Below, in pieces: positions 41,632-51,083 of a stretch of DNA of 64,000 nt (the first letter of the stretch is position 1; the number at the start of each line of letters is the position of its first letter). A program made the translations under genes and the position numbers. The stretch is from the NCBI GenBank assembly GCA_964536835.1, contig CAZIAZ010000005.1:1-64000 (forward strand), read 5' to 3'. Source of the stretch: DAONFI01 sp035403485. Its GTDB lineage: Bacteria; Planctomycetota; Phycisphaerae; SM23-33. The notes under the pieces were generated by a model. That model saw only the letters and a list, made by a program, of their open reading frames with translations. It did no database searches and was not told the DNA's origin.

Positions 41632-42252
41632 TCACAGTCCGCCGGCTTTGAGCTTATAGGCGTGCTGTATGATATCTTCAGTGGTTGCATCCGGCGACAC
41701 TGCCAGAACACGCTCTACAAGGTTAGCCGCATCAGCCCGTTTTTCGCCAAGCTGCACGAGCACGGCAACTGCTTCCATGCCGGCGTCTGAAATCGGCTCG
41801 GCATCACTGCCGGTAACCTCGCCGGCAAATTCGCCAACTTTGCCGTTAAGCTCGGCGATAATCTGCTCAGCCATGCGTTTGCCGATTTCAGGCAGAGCTA
41901 CCAGTGCATTATTGTCCTTGTTTTCGATGGCGGCTGCTATCTCAGCCACCGGCCGTACGAGGGCGCGAAGCGCTTTTCTGACGCCTATGCCCTTCACCTT
42001 CGTGAATTCCCTGAAAAAAGCCCTGTCGCTCTGTGAAAGAAATCCAATCAGCCGCGGCGTCAGAGACCCGCGAGTAGGATCGCCATCTATTATATGAATG
42101 GTATGCAACACTACTTCCTGGCCGAGCCGGCTGGCCAGCCGACCCACATCGCAGGCGGCGACAAGCACTTCGTAACACAATCCGCCGCCGGAATCTATCA
42201 ACACCGACGCGGACGTGACCTCCTCTACTCTGCCGGAAATTCTTGCAATCAT
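41632..42252 (-). CDS. ruvA: Holliday junction-binding protein RuvA
   Basis: Tetrameric protein that grips four-way junctions and loads RuvB. 206 residues, normal. Seen: the OB-fold start MIARISGRVEEVTSASVLIDSGGGLCYEVLV, helix-hairpin-helix motifs (FREFTKVKGIGVRKALRAL, LVALPEIGKRMAEQIIAEL), and a C-terminal domain (EAVAVLVQLGEKRADAANLVERV) that contacts RuvB. It lies just upstream of ruvB. Confidence 0.96.
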   Translation of the reverse strand: MIARISGRVEEVTSASVLIDSGGGLCYEVLVAACDVGRLASRLGQEVVLHTIHIIDGDPTRGSLTPRLIGFLSQSDRAFFREFTKVKGIGVRKALRALVRPVAEIAAAIENKDNNALVALPEIGKRMAEQIIAELNGKVGEFAGEVTGSDAEPISDAGMEAVAVLVQLGEKRADAANLVERVLAVSPDATTEDIIQHAYKLKAGGL

Positions 42253-42403
42253 GGCAATATCCTAACAGAATGCAAATATACTTGCAACAAGAAAATTACA
42301 TCCTTACTACAAAACAAAGTTTCAAGCTCAAAACTTGTTATTTGTCGCTTGATGCTTACCCGTCGTGATATATGCTATCATCGGCATGCGTGAACAAAAC
42401 GGC

Positions 42404-43414
42404 CTAAAGGCCGAGATTATCGATGCACCACCGGACTGACCGTTGAATGCCTTCCTCGTAACCGACGGTTGGTTTCCAGCCGAGTTCCCTGCGAGCCTTT
42501 TCCGGGCTGAAGAAGCATTTTCGGCCGATGAGCCACACGCTGTATCGCGTTACAAGCGGCGGAGTTTTTCGATTGGTAATATGGCCGAAGAGTTCCATCA
42601 GGAACGCGGCGTTGTAGGCGACCTTGAACGGAACTTTACGGGTAATCGGCTTGACGCCGAGGCATTCGGCAATTTTGTTAAAATATTCAGCCTGCGTAAT
42701 ATCGCCGTCGCTGGAAAGGTTATAGGTCTGGCCTTTGGCGCATTCCATGGTGGCTGCGAGAATACAGCCTTCGGCTTCATTGCCGGCGTAAGTAAGATTG
42801 AGTTTATTGTCGCCGCGGCCGAGGAGTTTGGTTTTGCGGGCACGGATGGCTTTTATGATTCGGGGCATGGAGGCTCTGTCGCGAGGGCCGTACAGCCACG
42901 ACGGCTTGGCGATAGTCGCACAGATATCGCCGGCGGCATGAGCCTGCCGGACGAGTTTTTCGGCTTCTATCTTGGCGCGGGAGTAATAGCTCCATTTGTT
43001 GAGGTTTTTGCCAAGTTCGCCCAGCGGCCAGGTTTCATCGACAATATCGTCCGTCATTATATGGCCATAAGAGCTTATGGAGCTTATGTGGAGAAAACGT
43101 TCAACGTTTTCACGCTTCGCCGCTTCCAGCATGTTGCGTGTGCCGCCAATGGTGACGGGCACGAAATAGTTGGCCCAGCTGCCCCAGTCGCCGACGCCGG
43201 CAGCGGAGTGGTAGACGGTTTTTACGCCCTTCATAGCCTCCGCGATGCTCTTCGGCTCGGTTACATCGCCATAAACCAGTTCAACTCCCCATGCTTCAAG
43301 AATACGGGTATCGCTGTTTTTCCGAACGAGGGCGCGAACCGGCTGGCCCATTTCAACGAGTTTTTCGGCTATATGACTGCCAAGAAGTCCGGTTGCTCCG
43401 GTAATAAGATTCAT
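42404..43414 (-). CDS. NAD-dependent epimerase/dehydratase family protein
   Basis: A 336-residue extended short-chain dehydrogenase. Seen: ITGATGLLGSHIAEKLVEMG, a TGxxGxxG nucleotide-binding loop, VYHSAAGVGDWG, ISSISSYG, and YYSRAKIEAEKLV with the catalytic Tyr and Lys. It resembles nucleoside-diphosphate-sugar epimerases and 3-beta-hydroxysteroid-type dehydrogenases; substrate unknown. The start is supported by AAGGA seven bases before ATG. It stands alone; divergent from the HAD gene at 43571. Confidence 0.88.
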   Translation of the reverse strand: MNLITGATGLLGSHIAEKLVEMGQPVRALVRKNSDTRILEAWGVELVYGDVTEPKSIAEAMKGVKTVYHSAAGVGDWGSWANYFVPVTIGGTRNMLEAAKRENVERFLHISSISSYGHIMTDDIVDETWPLGELGKNLNKWSYYSRAKIEAEKLVRQAHAAGDICATIAKPSWLYGPRDRASMPRIIKAIRARKTKLLGRGDNKLNLTYAGNEAEGCILAATMECAKGQTYNLSSDGDITQAEYFNKIAECLGVKPITRKVPFKVAYNAAFLMELFGHITNRKTPPLVTRYSVWLIGRKCFFSPEKARRELGWKPTVGYEEGIQRSVRWCIDNLGL

Positions 43415-43570
43415 GGTGCTTTCCTTATGTTATCCGTTTCACGAAGGCGGCCGTCCGCCTTAATCCTGCCGTTCCGTAGCAGACGATTTTGGGACATTTA
43501 CTATAGGCATTACCCCTGACAACGTCAAGAATTATCCTGCAGCCTTGCCAACGGCGGAAGTTTTCGTACA

Positions 43571-44335
43571 ATGTCGTCAATGGCAGAAATAACTACAATA
43601 CTGTTCGACCTGGGCGAAACATTGATAGATTTCGGCAAGGTCAACGTAGGCCGCATGTTCAACGCCGGCGCAAAGCTGGCGTATAACCATCTGCGCGAAC
43701 TCGGCCAAACGCCGCCGCCGCGAATTTGGTATTTCTGGGTCAATTACGTCGCAATTCGCTGGAACATACTCAAATGCGTCATAACCCAGCGGGATTTCCA
43801 CGCCACTGACCTCATGGACAGCCTCTGCCGGTTCATGGGCCTGAAACTCTCCAAAGACGACCTTCTGCGGCTGTGCTGGTTCTGGTATGAGCCGCTGCAC
43901 AATTTCGGCAAAGTGGAGGCTGGCCTGCCTGAAATGTTGCGGGATTTCACACACGCCGGCCTTAAACTCGGCGTGGTATCAAACACATTCATACCCGGCC
44001 CAATACTGGACAGACACCTGGAAGAAGTCGGCCTGCTGGAGTATCTGCCGTTTAGGGTCTATTCGTGCGACGTAGGCTGGCAGAAACCCAAGCCGATAAT
44101 TTTCCGTCGAGCACTGGAACTGACCGGCTCGCAAGCGGATAAAACAATCTTTGTCGGCGACAGGGAATATAATGATATTTACGGCGCAAAGAGGGTCGGC
44201 ATGAAAACGGTAAGAAAAAACCCTGACGGCTGTCGCCGTTCCGCCGCCGATTTCAAAATCAGAAAACTTCTGGAACTGCGTGAAATATTGAGAGAATTTA
44301 CGACTCCACAGCCTTTGGAGGAAACGGGCATATGA
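43571..44335 (+). CDS. HAD family hydrolase
   Basis: 254 residues. Seen: motif I LFDLGETLIDFGKVN (the Asp nucleophile at D, but the second Asp is replaced by Glu: DLGET), motif II VVSNTFI, motif III VGWQKPKPIIF, and motif IV FVGDREYNDIYGAKRVG. Helical cap with an unusual aromatic stretch (RIWYFWVNYVAIRW). The DLGET form is common in a subgroup of HAD phosphatases. No ribosome site before ATG 43571, and M4 is an alternative. Its stop overlaps the start of the DUF547 gene (ATGA), suggesting coupled translation. Substrate unknown. Confidence 0.82.
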   Translation: MSSMAEITTILFDLGETLIDFGKVNVGRMFNAGAKLAYNHLRELGQTPPPRIWYFWVNYVAIRWNILKCVITQRDFHATDLMDSLCRFMGLKLSKDDLLRLCWFWYEPLHNFGKVEAGLPEMLRDFTHAGLKLGVVSNTFIPGPILDRHLEEVGLLEYLPFRVYSCDVGWQKPKPIIFRRALELTGSQADKTIFVGDREYNDIYGAKRVGMKTVRKNPDGCRRSAADFKIRKLLELREILREFTTPQPLEETGI

Positions 44336-45222
44336 AAAAGGCAATATTTCTTTTGAGCCTGGCAACAACAGCACTGCTGACAGGAGGCTGCCAGTCTCCC
44401 GACGACGACGGGAAAATGCAACTTTCTCTCTATCCCGCAACCATCCAGGTAACTCTGCCGCCTGCGAATAAAAAAGATATTCCCGACAAGCCCGACTATC
44501 AATTCATGAGCAACGTCCTGGCGGAAATAATCGTCGCCGACGGCAATATCGATACCGCCCGTTTCGATATCTTTAAAAAAGACCTGATAAAGGTTCTTCA
44601 GACGCTCGATGCCCACGGGCCGTCGTGCAATCCAAAATCCTTTGAAACGCCGGCTGACAGAATGGCATACTGGTACAATGCCAGGGCATTCTGGGCAATG
44701 TATCTGGCGGCCAAGTACAACAGGGAAATGAAGAGCTATTATCTGAGTTCACTTGAAAATGCATTTTACTCAATCAGATTTCCCGTAGACGGCCGGATAA
44801 TGACCCTGAGAAAAATCGACGATGAAATATTCAATCTGGGCGGTTATCTGTCGCTCATAGCCGCACCCGGGGCACTCAGCGGCAGAGCGGCAATACCCGA
44901 AACAGCGTTTCAGCCCCAAAATTTTCCGGCTATAATCAAGTCGCGTTTTAACGACTTCATCGCCGACCGTCGCCGTTTCACCATCGATGTGCTTAATATG
45001 GAGATATTCGTGCCTCGGATAATATGGCAGTTCCACAAAAAAATAATGGACGATTATCAGGCACTTTATCCTACGCCGCAGGCGACGTTTTTACTGGCGT
45101 TGTCATCAATGACCAGCGAGGTTGCGCGTTTCAGGCTGAAAAACGCCATCGGTTACAAATGCGTTGAAGCCCCTGCCAGACAGACGATAATGATAACCGG
45201 CAACAATAAACAAACTTTTTAA
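44332..45222 (+). CDS. DUF547-domain lipoprotein
   Basis: 296 residues. N-terminal lipoprotein signal KKAIFLLSLATTALLTGGC. The domain shows DUF547 features: ADRMAYWYNARAFWAMYLAAKY, SLENAFYSIRFPVDGRIMTLRKIDDEIF, then GALSGRAAIPETAF. Function of DUF547 is not well known. GGAGG ten bases before ATG, which overlaps the HAD stop. It probably sits at the inner face of the outer membrane or the periplasm. Confidence 0.78.
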   Translation: MKKAIFLLSLATTALLTGGCQSPDDDGKMQLSLYPATIQVTLPPANKKDIPDKPDYQFMSNVLAEIIVADGNIDTARFDIFKKDLIKVLQTLDAHGPSCNPKSFETPADRMAYWYNARAFWAMYLAAKYNREMKSYYLSSLENAFYSIRFPVDGRIMTLRKIDDEIFNLGGYLSLIAAPGALSGRAAIPETAFQPQNFPAIIKSRFNDFIADRRRFTIDVLNMEIFVPRIIWQFHKKIMDDYQALYPTPQATFLLALSSMTSEVARFRLKNAIGYKCVEAPARQTIMITGNNKQTF

Positions 45223-45300
45223 ACTAGAACCGGTTTTGCCTTCCTGGCCAGCCATTCAGCTAACCGTACCAGGTACTATGTTTCATTTTGTTATAAGCTC

Positions 45301-46278
45301 TTAATACGTCGTAATAATGCCGCTGGCGGCGCGGACTCGCTGCATGGTTTTTTCCGCAATATCGCGAGCCTTTCTGCCGCCTTCCCGCAAAATATCCCTG
45401 ACGGTATCAGGGCTGGCGATGAGTTCGTCGTATTTTTTGCGGGCATCGGCAAATCTGGCGTTGATGCAGTCGGTAAGTCTGGCCTTGGCGTGGCCATAGC
45501 CGTAACCGCCGGCTCGATAAGACGCAGCCACCTCCGCCAGCTCATCTTCGTCCAAAAACAGCCGCAGCAGTGCAAAAACGTTACACTTTTCCGGATTTTT
45601 GGGCTCTTCCAGCGGCGTAGAATCGGTCACAATCTGGCCGACGTTTTTTTTGGTCTGCTTTTCGGTCTGAAAAATTTCTATGGTATTGTTATAACTCTTG
45701 GACATCTTCTGGCCATCAAGGCCTGGCACAATGGCGACCGACTCCACTATATGTGCGTCGGGCAACTTGAGCACTTCGCCATTCCAGGCGAGATTGAATT
45801 TCATCGCAAGGTCGCGTGCCATCTCAACGTGCTGTTTCTGGTCCTGGCCGACCGGCACCAAATCCGAATCATATATGAGGATGTCCGCCGCCATCAGAAC
45901 CGGATAGTCAAACAACGCCATATTCGGCGAAAAACCTTTGGCCAGCTTATCCTTGTAGGCATGGGCTTTCTGCATGAGCGAAACCGGACAGACGGTATTA
46001 AGAAACCAGCCGAGTTCATTTACCTGCGGCACATCCGACTGCAGGAAGAAGACGCTTTTTGTCGGATCTACCCCAAGAGCCAGATAACCGGCGGCTAAGT
46101 GCAACGAAAGTTCGCGAAGTTTTTCCGCATCGCGCATGGTCGTCAGTGAGTGCAAATTAGCCAGAAAATAAAAGCATTCTGCACCCTGGCGTTGAAGTTC
46201 TATAAACTGGCGGATTGCACCAAAATAATTCCCAAGGTGCAGCCGCCCCGACGGTTGTATGCCTGATAATACTCTCAT
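45301..46278 (-). CDS. trpS: Tryptophanyl-tRNA synthetase
   Basis: Class I synthetase charging tRNA-Trp. 325 residues. Seen: SGIQPSGRLHLGNYFGAI with the HIGH-type motif HLGN, FLANLHSLTT, YPVLMAADILIYDSDLVPVGQDQKQH, and GLDGQKMSKSYNNTIEI with KMSKS. ATG 46278 fits the family; the frame is open to 46317 but that part is non-homologous. It lies 35 bases after the sensor kinase stop, likely one transcript. Confidence 0.97.
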   Translation of the reverse strand: MRVLSGIQPSGRLHLGNYFGAIRQFIELQRQGAECFYFLANLHSLTTMRDAEKLRELSLHLAAGYLALGVDPTKSVFFLQSDVPQVNELGWFLNTVCPVSLMQKAHAYKDKLAKGFSPNMALFDYPVLMAADILIYDSDLVPVGQDQKQHVEMARDLAMKFNLAWNGEVLKLPDAHIVESVAIVPGLDGQKMSKSYNNTIEIFQTEKQTKKNVGQIVTDSTPLEEPKNPEKCNVFALLRLFLDEDELAEVAASYRAGGYGYGHAKARLTDCINARFADARKKYDELIASPDTVRDILREGGRKARDIAEKTMQRVRAASGIITTY

Positions 46279-46313
46279 AATGTCACAGAATGTAGTTGTC
46301 GAACAATGCCATG

Positions 46314-48263
46314 TCAATGATTTTCAGGCGACCAAGACGGGTCGGCTGGAATTTCAACGGTAAAAGTCGTGCCCGTCGGGCCGGAAATGAATGAAATCGT
46401 ACCGCGATGCAAATCGACAAAATGTTTCACAATCGCCAGGCCCAGGCCCATGCCCTTTTTGCCGAACCCGCTCTTGCCCGTCGAATGATGCAGCGTATCT
46501 GACCCGCTGAAGAACGGCTCAAAAATATGCGGCTGGTCAGCCTCAGGAATGCCCGGCCCCTGGTCGGTAACCTGAAACGCCACCAGCCCGCCAAGCCGCC
46601 GCTGTACGGTCAACTTTATCCAGCCTTCATCCGGCGTAAATTTCACCGCGTTCATCAGTAAATTTTCGATAATATCCCGCAATTTGCCTTCGTCGGCGGA
46701 TATTATGGAATTGTTGGTCTCGTCCTTGATGATGAGTTTCTGATGACGGCGTTCGACCCAGGGCTTCATGGCTTCGTCGACATCTGCCAAAAACTTTTCT
46801 ATGCGGATACTCGTGTAACGTACCCGTTCCGAAAGCGACTGTTCAGGAATCAGCTTGAACATTGCCTGAATGATTTCGTCCAGCCGGCTAGCTTTGAAGC
46901 CCATCGTATCTATAGCCTTCGCAAGTCGCTCCGGATCTTTGGACTTCTGCATGAGGCTGGCCATGCCGACGATGTAACTCACCGGCGTACGAAGTTCATG
47001 GCCGGCGATGCGTATAAAGTTCTCCTTGAGTTCATTAGCCTCCGCCAACTCATTATACGATTTCTCTAGACGCCTGACCATGTTATTGAAGTCGTGAGCC
47101 AAATCGTCTATCTCATCCTTGCCGAAGAATCGTCCGCCGGACCAGTCGCTCGGCACACGGTGCTGAAGGTCGCCCTTGGCGATTTTCCTGGCGGCGTTGC
47201 TTATGCGCCTGATGCGGTTTATTATGCTCCTGTCGATAAGAAGTACGCCGAACAGGAATATGCCGATTATGGCGACTATCCCGATAAGCAGAAACATCAG
47301 GCTGATTTTCGATATGCTGCGTCTGGCTTCATTGTCGGGGACTTCCATAAGCAGCGTCCAGGGCTCCATATCGACCTTGATTCCGCTGAGTTCCTTCGGC
47401 ATCGATAGCGGGCAATATGACACAAGAATATTGTTAGGCGTAAAAATCCACTCGCCTTTGGGATGCTCCTGCACCGCGATGAGCTTCCAGTAATCATATT
47501 TGGCGAGTTGCGGATTTTCGACCATTTTTTCGATTATATCGCGGCTATGGAATATGATGCCGTCGCTATTGATGAGGAAAATATACCCTATGCCGAGGCC
47601 TATGTCCGTGCGGCAGTCCGGCAGCCATTTGCGAAGGTCTATAATCGCCTTGACCACGCCTATCGCCGAGCCGCCCTTGATGAGCGGCAGACATATTTCC
47701 ACTCCCCATGTCTTGGAAGAGTCGTCAAAACTCGCCGGCGGTATATATATTTCCCCTTTGCCGCCGTTCCATGTTTTCTGCCACCAGTCCTCGTCGGCCT
47801 GATAGTAATCCGAAGTCTTCTGATTGGCAGCTATCAGCCGGCCATATTTGTCCGTAACCATAATTTCAACAAAAAGGTCGTTATTCCTTATTATGGTATG
47901 GAGTATCTGAGAAGTGTGGTTTACCAGAATTTTACGGACGGAACTCGACGTGCCGGAAAAGATATTCCATTTCCTGTCCAGGTCGTCATTATATTGCGGG
48001 TCGTTCGGGGTGGAGTTGGCTTCCTCCAGCTGAGCCAGCACAGTGCCTTCCTGAAGCGTTATGCTGAGAATTTCGATATTTTTGCGAAGTTCGACCTCCA
48101 TGACGTTTACTTCCGCGGAGACAAGAGACTGAACGTTTTTTCCGAGAAGTTCGTTTTGCATCTGCCTGCTGCCGATAACTATCGTCAACAGTTCCGCCAG
48201 GAGCGGCAGCAGTGCCACCGCCACCAGAAGAATAACCAGTTTTGTGCGTATGCCTACTCTCAT
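46314..48263 (-). CDS. Sensor histidine kinase with extracytoplasmic dCache-like domain
   Basis: 649 residues. Seen: first membrane segment at about 10-32, a long periplasmic sensor (to about 318) with a Cache-type pattern (IMVTDKYGRLIAANQKTSDYYQADEDWW across conserved positions, YIFLINSDGIIFHSRD), second membrane segment (320-343), HAMP (about 345-400), phosphoacceptor HELRTPVSYI (H422), then the ATP lid NLLMNAVKFTPDEG, VTDQGPGIPE, GKKGMGLGLAIVKHFV. Dimer-type orphan: no response regulator is adjacent. ATG 48263 is preferred over the GTG at 48275. Ligand unknown; Cache domains bind small molecules such as amino acids or carboxylates. Confidence 0.9.
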   Translation of the reverse strand: MRVGIRTKLVILLVAVALLPLLAELLTIVIGSRQMQNELLGKNVQSLVSAEVNVMEVELRKNIEILSITLQEGTVLAQLEEANSTPNDPQYNDDLDRKWNIFSGTSSSVRKILVNHTSQILHTIIRNNDLFVEIMVTDKYGRLIAANQKTSDYYQADEDWWQKTWNGGKGEIYIPPASFDDSSKTWGVEICLPLIKGGSAIGVVKAIIDLRKWLPDCRTDIGLGIGYIFLINSDGIIFHSRDIIEKMVENPQLAKYDYWKLIAVQEHPKGEWIFTPNNILVSYCPLSMPKELSGIKVDMEPWTLLMEVPDNEARRSISKISLMFLLIGIVAIIGIFLFGVLLIDRSIINRIRRISNAARKIAKGDLQHRVPSDWSGGRFFGKDEIDDLAHDFNNMVRRLEKSYNELAEANELKENFIRIAGHELRTPVSYIVGMASLMQKSKDPERLAKAIDTMGFKASRLDEIIQAMFKLIPEQSLSERVRYTSIRIEKFLADVDEAMKPWVERRHQKLIIKDETNNSIISADEGKLRDIIENLLMNAVKFTPDEGWIKLTVQRRLGGLVAFQVTDQGPGIPEADQPHIFEPFFSGSDTLHHSTGKSGFGKKGMGLGLAIVKHFVDLHRGTISFISGPTGTTFTVEIPADPSWSPENH

Positions 48264-48486
48264 CCGTGACCACACAACGCCATTTTTCCACTCGTCATAC
48301 TTTTATGCGACCTTACTTTATATTCCATAGTAGAATAGGTTATCTGCAGTTCCGTGTCCAATGTTTTTTAGCCGTCTGCTGGTTTTGTTTATCTTCATCA
48401 GCCGACGACTTTTGCGGAAATGCTTTTGACGCTTCGGCTGGCGACATGTAAAATGGCGGCATAACCGAGCAGGAGTTTCATAGCGG

Positions 48487-50244
48487 ATGATTGACTGTTA
48501 TTGCAAGATTTGCGGCTTATTCATAAGCATCCCCGACGAGTACGCCGGCGGCAGCGGCGCATGCCCCAGGTGCAAAACGCCGTTAAAAATACCCAGGCCG
48601 CTTGCGGCAGACTCGCCTAATTACGTCACCGGCCAGCGTTATCTGGCGTTGCCGCTCACAGCCGCACCAGCCGACGAAATTCCGACGGTCGTAACCGACG
48701 ACATGGGGCCGAGCCGGAAATTCAAGTGTCCCGACTGCGGCCAGCTTTTTGAAAGTCTGCCGTTTGAGCCTCATAATCCCGCCCAATGTCCGGCCTGTTC
48801 AAAAACCGGTACGCCGCTCGGCCAGCCGACGGAATTCCCCAGAGCCAAATCAGACTTGCAAACAAAAAATAGCCCTCCACAACAAAATGTCAATGAATCG
48901 CAGATAAAACCGAACGATATCGTGGACGGTTACCTCGTACTCCAGCCAGCCGAGTCGCAGGAAGCGGATACCGTCATCGAAGGCATCGCAGTCGACGACA
49001 ACGGCAATGAAATAAACGACCAGCCAGCCGTCGAAAATGCTCAACAGAAAATTCCTCAGGATATTCCGCCCCAAAAAACGTCGAAGGCTCAATCCGACGC
49101 CAAACCGCAACCTGAAGAATCGCAAATAACTTCGGAAAAACGCATCTCGCACCCACTTTCACGCAGCCGCACACAGACAAATGCATTAAAAACACCGCCA
49201 AACATAAAAAACATCCCGGAAGGCAAATGGATTTATTTCATAAAAGGTAAGGTCACAGGCCCGCTGGATACGCAGTCGATACGGAACATGCTCGCAAAAG
49301 GAGAACTCAGCCAGTCAGTACTGGTGTGGAAATCCGGCATGGATAACTGGCTGCCGGCTGACACTTTCGACGAACTCAGGATTGAAAATCAGGTTGCCGT
49401 CCCCGAAAAGATATCATTTCAAGATGACTCGTCGACGGCATCTGCAAAAACGCTCAATTCGCGGCTTCAATTCCTCTTGTGGTTAGCCGTAATTTTGTGG
49501 GCAATTGTCATATTGACGTTCCTGACCCGCAAGACGCTCAAAGATATAGGCATAGAGGCGTACACTGCCTGCGTGGTAGTGCTGTTGTCCTTCTCCGCCG
49601 CCGGACTGGGCCTGGGGGTGATGCTGATAATAAAGTATGGCCGCTCTTTTTTAAAATCCGGCAGCAAAAGTTGTATCGAATGGCTTTCAGCGATGGTGGC
49701 ATTCATATGCGCAATAGCTATTTCTTTTTCCGTCTATACGCATGTTGATACAACACCGGTTTTTGAAAATGTGGAGCAATACAACAAAATAGCCATGGAC
49801 GGTTTCAACAGCCTCTACGCCGGCAATTTCAATGACACCCTCAACAGGGTCAACTGGGAAACATTCGTATTCAACAAGAGAAACGTCGGCCAAGAATTCA
49901 AATCCGCCGCGACTCAGAAACAGAAAATGCTCATAATCGCCGACGTCATGGATAAATTACGCAAGCAGGTGGACACGGCATCCGTTTACGGGTCGCGAAC
50001 CCTTCGGACAGCACAGTCACAACCCGCCGGCAGTCAGCCCTCGACGCAACCACAAAAAACAGCCGCCACAGACCCACAAATACCCGTTCTTCTCATATAT
50101 AGCTGGACAGTCACGAAACAGAATGCTGACGGCACGGAAGTAAGAGGTTACTGCCGCAACGGCTGTCGAATCAACATCACGATTCGCGGCGGCATGATAA
50201 CGGAAATTTCGATACGTCAGCCGGAAGAGTCAAAGACGGAATAA
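48487..50244 (+). CDS. Zinc-ribbon and GYF_2-domain membrane protein
   Basis: 585 residues. Seen: N-terminal zinc ribbon (CKICGLFISIP...GACPRCKTPLKIP), a second Cys pair set (CPDCGQLF...CPACSKTG), a low-complexity linker (about 120-235), a GYF_2 domain (GKWIYFIKGKVTGPLDTQ, NMLAKGELSQSVLVWKSGMDNW, about 240-295), then three membrane segments (about 324-342, 355-380 and 395-415) and a C-terminal domain of unknown fold with VDTASVYGS. GYF_2 domains bind proline-rich or other protein segments. Role unknown. AGGAG is about 11 bases before ATG. Confidence 0.75.
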   Translation: MIDCYCKICGLFISIPDEYAGGSGACPRCKTPLKIPRPLAADSPNYVTGQRYLALPLTAAPADEIPTVVTDDMGPSRKFKCPDCGQLFESLPFEPHNPAQCPACSKTGTPLGQPTEFPRAKSDLQTKNSPPQQNVNESQIKPNDIVDGYLVLQPAESQEADTVIEGIAVDDNGNEINDQPAVENAQQKIPQDIPPQKTSKAQSDAKPQPEESQITSEKRISHPLSRSRTQTNALKTPPNIKNIPEGKWIYFIKGKVTGPLDTQSIRNMLAKGELSQSVLVWKSGMDNWLPADTFDELRIENQVAVPEKISFQDDSSTASAKTLNSRLQFLLWLAVILWAIVILTFLTRKTLKDIGIEAYTACVVVLLSFSAAGLGLGVMLIIKYGRSFLKSGSKSCIEWLSAMVAFICAIAISFSVYTHVDTTPVFENVEQYNKIAMDGFNSLYAGNFNDTLNRVNWETFVFNKRNVGQEFKSAATQKQKMLIIADVMDKLRKQVDTASVYGSRTLRTAQSQPAGSQPSTQPQKTAATDPQIPVLLIYSWTVTKQNADGTEVRGYCRNGCRINITIRGGMITEISIRQPEESKTE

Positions 50245-50326
50245 ACACGTCAAACCTGCATGCCAGGTCATACACCTCATAGATTTGATTTTTACGGTTC
50301 AAACTGTAGAATACGCAAAAAGACAT

Positions 50327-51061
50327 ATGAAACATGACGGAAAAATATCGGTCGCAATCGAAACAAGCTGCCGCCTGGGTGCCGTAGCACTGGGTATCGG
50401 CGATAAGATGATTTCATCGCGCATGCTCGGTACTTCCGGCAGGCATGCCGCCGAACTGGTCGCATGTCTGGATGAAATGCTGCGGGAGGCGGCAATCAAG
50501 CCAGGCGATGTAAACGAACTTTACGTATCCGTAGGACCTGGCAGTTTCACCGGCCTGCGGGTAGGCATAACGGTCGCGCGTACGTGGTCGCAACTCACTG
50601 AGGGATTGAGGCTCTTTGCCGTACCGACGTCGCTCGCCGTGGCATATAATTACGTCAACGACGACTGGCGGCAAATGTGCGTAATGCTGGCGGCAAAGGA
50701 ACACACCGTCCACGCAACACTGCTGACGAAAGACAACGGCCGAATTTCCATCATCGGTAAGCCGGTATTGCTAGACCCGATAACGGCGATTGAAACAATG
50801 CCGCGGCCACTGACGGTCGCCGGCGAAGCTCTCGGCTTCTGCGGGGAAACGCTCAAAAAATTATCCGCTGCCGACGGCATAACCATCGCAGCCGAATCGC
50901 ATTGGCTGCCGGAAATATTCAGCCTCTGGCATGCCGGCAATGAGCTTGCGGCAACCGACGGCTGTCTGACGGATTTCGAACACCTGCTTCCGGAATACGC
51001 ACGCCGCCCTGAAGCGGTAAGACTCTGGGAACATAAACATCTTCAATTAAACGGATTTTAA
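50327..51061 (+). CDS. tsaB: tRNA threonylcarbamoyladenosine biosynthesis protein TsaB
   Basis: Works with TsaD and TsaE to put t6A at position 37 of tRNAs that read ANN codons. 244 residues, an ASKHA-fold protein. Seen: SVAIETSCRLGAVALGIGD (phosphate-type loop), ELVACLDEMLREAAI, and the signature SVGPGSFTGLRVGITVARTWS. The C-terminal part (LLPEYARRPEAVRLWEH) is typical. ATG 50327 is used; an in-frame upstream start (50285) adds unlike sequence. No ribosome site is clear. TsaD and TsaE are not in the window. Confidence 0.92.
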   Translation: MKHDGKISVAIETSCRLGAVALGIGDKMISSRMLGTSGRHAAELVACLDEMLREAAIKPGDVNELYVSVGPGSFTGLRVGITVARTWSQLTEGLRLFAVPTSLAVAYNYVNDDWRQMCVMLAAKEHTVHATLLTKDNGRISIIGKPVLLDPITAIETMPRPLTVAGEALGFCGETLKKLSAADGITIAAESHWLPEIFSLWHAGNELAATDGCLTDFEHLLPEYARRPEAVRLWEHKHLQLNGF

Positions 51062-51083
51062 TTTCTTTTTTTAGGATTTTCCG

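Noticed and set aside
42443..43519. 358-residue open frame on the plus strand
   Set aside because: Antisense to the epimerase gene with its clear Rossmann motif and ribosome site.
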